Source: Thermoflexales bacterium (GTDB lineage: Bacteria > Chloroflexota > Anaerolineae > J036 > Brachytrichaceae). Taken from it: a stretch of DNA of 8,170 bases. The notes beneath the pieces are model-generated. The model was not told the origin of the DNA, did not search any database, and worked only from the letters and a program-made list of their open reading frames with translations. The translations under genes were made by a program, and so were the position numbers. The stretch is from assembly GCA_017998555.1 (NCBI GenBank), contig JAGOCU010000005.1, positions 9,942 through 18,111 of the forward strand, written 5' to 3'. Shown here in pieces: positions 5,654 to 8,170 of the stretch; the first letter of the stretch is position 1; the number at the start of each line of letters is the position of its first letter.

Positions 5654-7938
5654 GCGGTTTGGACTTCCTTGGAGGTGAACGCCGACTCGGCCAGGCGGAG
5701 CTCCAGCAAGGACTGGAGAAAGGCCAGGGTCGATTCGGCGCCTTGGTTTTCGTTCAGGCGGTCGGGATGCAGGCCGTCGCGACAACCGCCCGTTGTCGGA
5801 TCGTAGATGGGCAGATTCAGATCGTTGCGCCCAAGGAACCACTCGAAGGCGCGCCGGGCTTCCTTGCGCCAGCGCTTGTCGCCCGTGGCGCGGTGGGCCT
5901 CGAGGCAGGCTGAGATCATCGCCTGCGCTTCCACCGGCTGTTGATCAAAGCGGGCTCGTTCGCCGCCCTTCTGATAAAACCCATTTGAGCCGATCGGAAC
6001 AAACGGATGACCTTCGCCATCCGAACGCTGCAGCTCAGCCAGCCAACCCAGCGCTTCCAATCCGGCCCCGGTCATCAAAGGATTGGACATCGCGTGTCCG
6101 CACAGAATCATGGCGTGCGGGAGCGCGGCATTGCAATAGCTCAGCCGGTCCTCAAACCAGAGCCAGTTCTCCGCGCGGTTGGTCTGATACAACGCCAACA
6201 GGCGGCCCGCAAGTTCCTCGCGGACCTGGCTGGCCAGGCGATCGCCCGAAAACCGCTGCAGGTATTCATCGATGCCCATCAGCGCAAACGCCCACGCGCG
6301 CGGGCTGGTCGTGCCCAGAATGGCGGGCAGGGCTTGCTCAAACACTTTGCCGGCCATGCTGTGCATGGTGGGCATATTTGAGCGGCCCAGGACCGTGCCC
6401 AGCGCCCACAGCGTGCGGCCGTGGCTGTCCTCCGAGCCGATGTCTTCCAGCCAGTGGCGCTGGTAGTCCATGAAGTTGCGGAAGCGCCCGGTCTCGGCGT
6501 TGAAGGCATACCAGATAAAGGCGAGATAGCGGGAACCCAGCTCGAGGGCCTCGGTGTTGCCGACCGCCTCCAGGAGCGCGCTGACCATGAGCGCGCGGGC
6601 GTTGTCATCGGACGTATAGCCCTCGGCATAGTTGGGCACGGTGAAAATCGCGTGCTGCAACATGCCGGTGTGGTCGGTCATGTGGCGCAGATGATCGAGT
6701 TTGAGCGGGGGCAGTTCGGCCGGCCGCCGATCAAGGGGTTTGACCGCGAATTCGGGCGCGGCGAAGTGCCGCCGTTCGGCCCGCGCGCGGGAAAACGTCT
6801 CCATATAGCGGCGAGCCACCTGCGGCCAGATCATCGCCCGCCCAAACAGATACGCCCGCTTGCGCATGGCATGGCGTTTGGACTCGTTGTCCAGCAGGTC
6901 AATCACTTGCTCGGCGAGCGCGGCGGGATCGCGGAAGGGCACCAGCACCCCGCGCTCTTCAGCCAGCATCTCCTCGGCATACCAGTACGGCGTCGAAATC
7001 ACGGCCTTGCCCGCGCCCACCGTGTAGGCCAGCGTGCCCGAGGTGATCTGATTCGCGGTGAGATAGGGGGTGATGTAGATGTCGGCGGCGCTGATAAACT
7101 CGATCAATTCCTCGAGGCTGACAAAACGATTGTAGAAGATCACCTGCCCTTCGACGCCCTTCTCCCGGGCCAGCCACTGCAGCGACAACCGGTAGGATTC
7201 GCCGTCATGGCGCAGGACATTCGGATGGGTCGCGCCCACGACGATGTAAACCACGTTGGGGTGCTTGGCCAGGATGGCCGGCAGGGCGCTGATGACGGTC
7301 TCAATGCCCTTGTTGGCCGAGAGCAGGCCAAAGCTGAGCATAACGGTCTTTCCTTCCACCCCAAACAGATCTTTGTGGAAGCTGGAGTCCACAAAGGGGA
7401 CATCCGGGATACCGTGCGGGATGTGATCGATTTTCTCGGGCGCGATGCCGTAGACCTCCTGGAGGAAGTCCACCCCGCGCTGGCTCATCACGACGACCCG
7501 GTCGGACAGGGCGGCCACTTCCTGCAGCACCCGGCGTTGATCGGGATCGGGATCGCGCAGGACGGTGTGAAAGGTCGTGACGATCGGCATGCGCAGATCG
7601 CGCAGCAAGGCAAGGATGTGGCTGCCCGCCCGGCCGCCATAGATGCCGTACTCATGCTGCAGACACACCAGGTCCACGTTGTTGATGTTCAGAAAATCCG
7701 CGGCGCGCCGATACGAGTCGATGTCCTTCTCGGTCAACTCGAAACGGACCCGCGACGGATAGTCATAGCCTGTCGGGATGTCATTGACCGGCAGCGCGAT
7801 GCAGGTGGCGCCGGGATATTCTGTGGCAACGGCCTCGCACAGGTCAGTGGTGAACGTGGCGATGCCGCACTGGCGGGGCAGATAGTTGCCGATAAAGCCG
7901 ATTCGGCTGATGGGTGAAACGCTTGAGCCTTGCTCCAT
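5650..7938 (-). CDS. GT4 glycosyltransferase fused to C-terminal helical toroid domain
   Basis: A 762-residue two-part protein. Residues 10-385 form a GT-B glycosyltransferase of family 4: GNYLPRQCGIATFTTDL (18-34), LQHEYGIYGG (93-102), HIPHGIPDV (172-180), donor-side FGLLSANKGIE (203-213) and TSGTLAYTVGAGKAVISTPY (299-318). The usual GT4 E-x7-E acids are not at the expected place: the aligned positions appear to be Q297 and Y305. Residues about 415-750 are alpha-helical with repeated aromatic/acidic motifs (GYTSDDNARAL 440-450, EDSHGRTLWALG 503-514, WFEDRLSYCNAALPHAM 594-610, NENQGAESTLAFLQSL 729-744), resembling (alpha/alpha)6 toroid carbohydrate enzymes. No signal peptide or membrane span. 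The start at 7938 has AAGGAAGG 5 nt upstream; the ATG at 8031 lies next to a terminator hairpin. Probably transfers a sugar (mannose is suggested by the GH130 partner); the second domain may bind or process the product. Confidence 0.85.
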   Translation of the reverse strand: MEQGSSVSPISRIGFIGNYLPRQCGIATFTTDLCEAVATEYPGATCIALPVNDIPTGYDYPSRVRFELTEKDIDSYRRAADFLNINNVDLVCLQHEYGIYGGRAGSHILALLRDLRMPIVTTFHTVLRDPDPDQRRVLQEVAALSDRVVVMSQRGVDFLQEVYGIAPEKIDHIPHGIPDVPFVDSSFHKDLFGVEGKTVMLSFGLLSANKGIETVISALPAILAKHPNVVYIVVGATHPNVLRHDGESYRLSLQWLAREKGVEGQVIFYNRFVSLEELIEFISAADIYITPYLTANQITSGTLAYTVGAGKAVISTPYWYAEEMLAEERGVLVPFRDPAALAEQVIDLLDNESKRHAMRKRAYLFGRAMIWPQVARRYMETFSRARAERRHFAAPEFAVKPLDRRPAELPPLKLDHLRHMTDHTGMLQHAIFTVPNYAEGYTSDDNARALMVSALLEAVGNTEALELGSRYLAFIWYAFNAETGRFRNFMDYQRHWLEDIGSEDSHGRTLWALGTVLGRSNMPTMHSMAGKVFEQALPAILGTTSPRAWAFALMGIDEYLQRFSGDRLASQVREELAGRLLALYQTNRAENWLWFEDRLSYCNAALPHAMILCGHAMSNPLMTGAGLEALGWLAELQRSDGEGHPFVPIGSNGFYQKGGERARFDQQPVEAQAMISACLEAHRATGDKRWRKEARRAFEWFLGRNDLNLPIYDPTTGGCRDGLHPDRLNENQGAESTLAFLQSLLELRLAESAFTSKEVQTA

Positions 7939-7943
7939 GACGA

Positions 7944-7951
7944 CCTTCCTT
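7944..7951 (-). promoter_or_regulatory. Shine-Dalgarno deciding the GT4 start
   Basis: AAGGAAGG on the minus strand, 5 nt before ATG 7938. It is the only strong SD for this reading frame and decides against the in-frame upstream ATGs at 8031 and 7980, neither of which has one. Confidence 0.7.
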
Positions 7952-7961
7952 GTCTGGAAAT

Positions 7962-8005
7962 CGCCTTTTTTGCGTTGCATCCTGGCCCATAAACGCAAAA
8001 AGGCG
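7962..8005 (-). promoter_or_regulatory. Leader hairpin that competes with the terminator
   Basis: Arms 7992-8005 (CGCCTTTTTGCGTT on the minus strand) and 7962-7976 (AACGCAAAAAAGGCG) pair over 14 bp with one bulged A and a 15-nt loop. The 5' arm contains the 3' arm and U tract of the terminator at 7997-8024, so both hairpins cannot form fully at once. The 3' arm lies 10 nt upstream of the GT4 Shine-Dalgarno. The complementarity is certain; a regulatory switch is inferred, and since the second arm is transcribed after the terminator, it is not a standard antiterminator order. Confidence 0.45.
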
Positions 8006-8024
8006 GTTCCCAAAGCGACCGCCT
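7997..8024 (-). terminator. Intrinsic terminator/attenuator in the GT4 leader
   Basis: Minus strand AGGCGGT, 10-nt loop, ACCGCCT running straight into a U tract (TTTTT, 7997-8001). This is the only stem-loop in the window with a proper U tract. It lies about 60 nt before the GT4 start and about 75 nt after a candidate promoter, so it either attenuates the GT4-GH130 transcript or terminates a gene outside the right edge. Confidence 0.6.
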
Positions 8025-8031
8025 CTGCCAT

Positions 8032-8051
8032 ACCCAGTGAAAAATCCGGGT
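8032..8051 (-). promoter_or_regulatory. Small hairpin upstream of leader terminator
   Basis: ACCCGG / CTGGGT on the minus strand: six pairs including one G-U, with an 8-nt loop (ATTTTTCA). It lies 7 nt before the terminator stem. It may be part of an attenuator fold; I do not recognise a known riboswitch consensus. Confidence 0.25.
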
Positions 8052-8101
8052 TGCGCGATTTCTATGTGGAAGGTGAGCGGTCAATTGTTACATACTTCCT
8101 G

Positions 8102-8125
8102 ATTGTACCAGCCAGGAGCGGAAAT
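8102..8125 (-). promoter_or_regulatory. Candidate extended -10 promoter for GT4-GH130
   Basis: TGGTACAAT on the minus strand (TG-n-TACAAT, -10 hexamer 8102-8107): an extended -10 with 5 of 6 matches to TATAAT. A weak -35-like CTGATT lies about 16 bp upstream. The surrounding DNA is more AT-rich than the coding regions. Transcription would start near 8095, giving a leader of about 155 nt that contains the three hairpins described here. No reading frame of note occupies 8095-8170. Confidence 0.5.
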
Positions 8126-8170
8126 CAGGCATTTATGAGGAACGGGACGCACAACGCAATTTGGGCCCAT

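Noticed and set aside
4718..5806. 362-codon open frame on the plus strand
   Set aside because: Antisense to the GH130 gene, with no motif and no SD support.
5654..5842. Extended N-terminus of the GH130 protein starting at 5842
   Set aside because: The 63 extra residues are Arg/Pro-rich, lie inside the GT4 gene, and do not belong to GH130. The ATGA start at 5653 gives the normal family length.
6421..7917. 498-codon open frame on the plus strand
   Set aside because: Lies entirely antisense to the well-supported GT4 fusion gene. Its translation has no recognisable motif and is what high-GC antisense frames give.
7939..8031. Extended N-terminus of the GT4 protein starting at 8031
   Set aside because: The extension would be encoded by a terminator hairpin with its U tract and by a second long hairpin, and lacks an SD. 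The start at 7938 has a strong one.
8065..8090. Second promoter with TTGACC as -35
   Set aside because: No acceptable -10 lies 16-18 bp downstream; the nearest candidate is too close.
8000..8095. Known riboswitch in the GT4 leader
   Set aside because: I compared it by eye with the c-di-GMP, guanidine and preQ1 core motifs and saw no match. Only the terminator and paired arms can be supported.
1..8170. CRISPR array, tRNA/rRNA, insertion sequence or phage elements
   Set aside because: No regularly spaced repeats, tRNA-like cloverleaf, transposase motifs or terminal repeats were seen in any part of the window.

Overview
The window is GC-rich, gene-dense bacterial DNA. All seven genes I can support lie on the minus strand, so transcription runs from the right end to the left. 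The combination of a soluble PAS-GAF-HisKA_3 kinase paired with a NarL-type regulator, a long GT4 fusion next to a GH130 enzyme, and a CsbD-like protein resembles environmental Chloroflexota (Anaerolineae-like) genomes. That is an inference from gene style only; no rRNA or marker gene is present to confirm it.

In transcription order: (1) 8170-7939 is a non-coding leader with a candidate extended -10 promoter, a small hairpin, a convincing terminator-type hairpin with a U tract, and a second long hairpin that competes with it. (2) 7938-4688 holds two translationally coupled carbohydrate genes (4-nt ATGA overlap): a GT4 glycosyltransferase fused to a large C-terminal alpha-helical, probably (alpha/alpha)-toroid domain, then a GH130-family beta-mannoside phosphorylase/hydrolase. 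(3) 4687-4583 is a spacer holding a 21-bp stem-loop. (4) 4582-953 is a tight three-gene unit: a long-form nitronate monooxygenase-like flavoprotein, then (4-nt gap) a cytosolic PAS-GAF histidine kinase, then (about 1-nt overlap) its NarL/LuxR-type response regulator. (5) 952-797 is a spacer with two stem-loops. (6) 796-425 is a stand-alone receiver-domain protein. (7) 292-59 is a small CsbD/YjbJ-type stress protein.

The GT4-fusion/GH130 pair probably makes and/or phosphorolyses a beta-mannoside or related glycan. The flavoenzyme-kinase-regulator unit looks like a redox or xenobiotic sensing module, with the stand-alone receiver and CsbD-like protein as possible downstream stress components. 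Functional links between the two halves are inferred from proximity only. The most interesting points are the GT4-toroid fusion, which lacks the usual GT4 E-x7-E acid pair, its coupling to GH130, the attenuator-like leader in front of it, and a flavoprotein gene directly coupled to a kinase gene.
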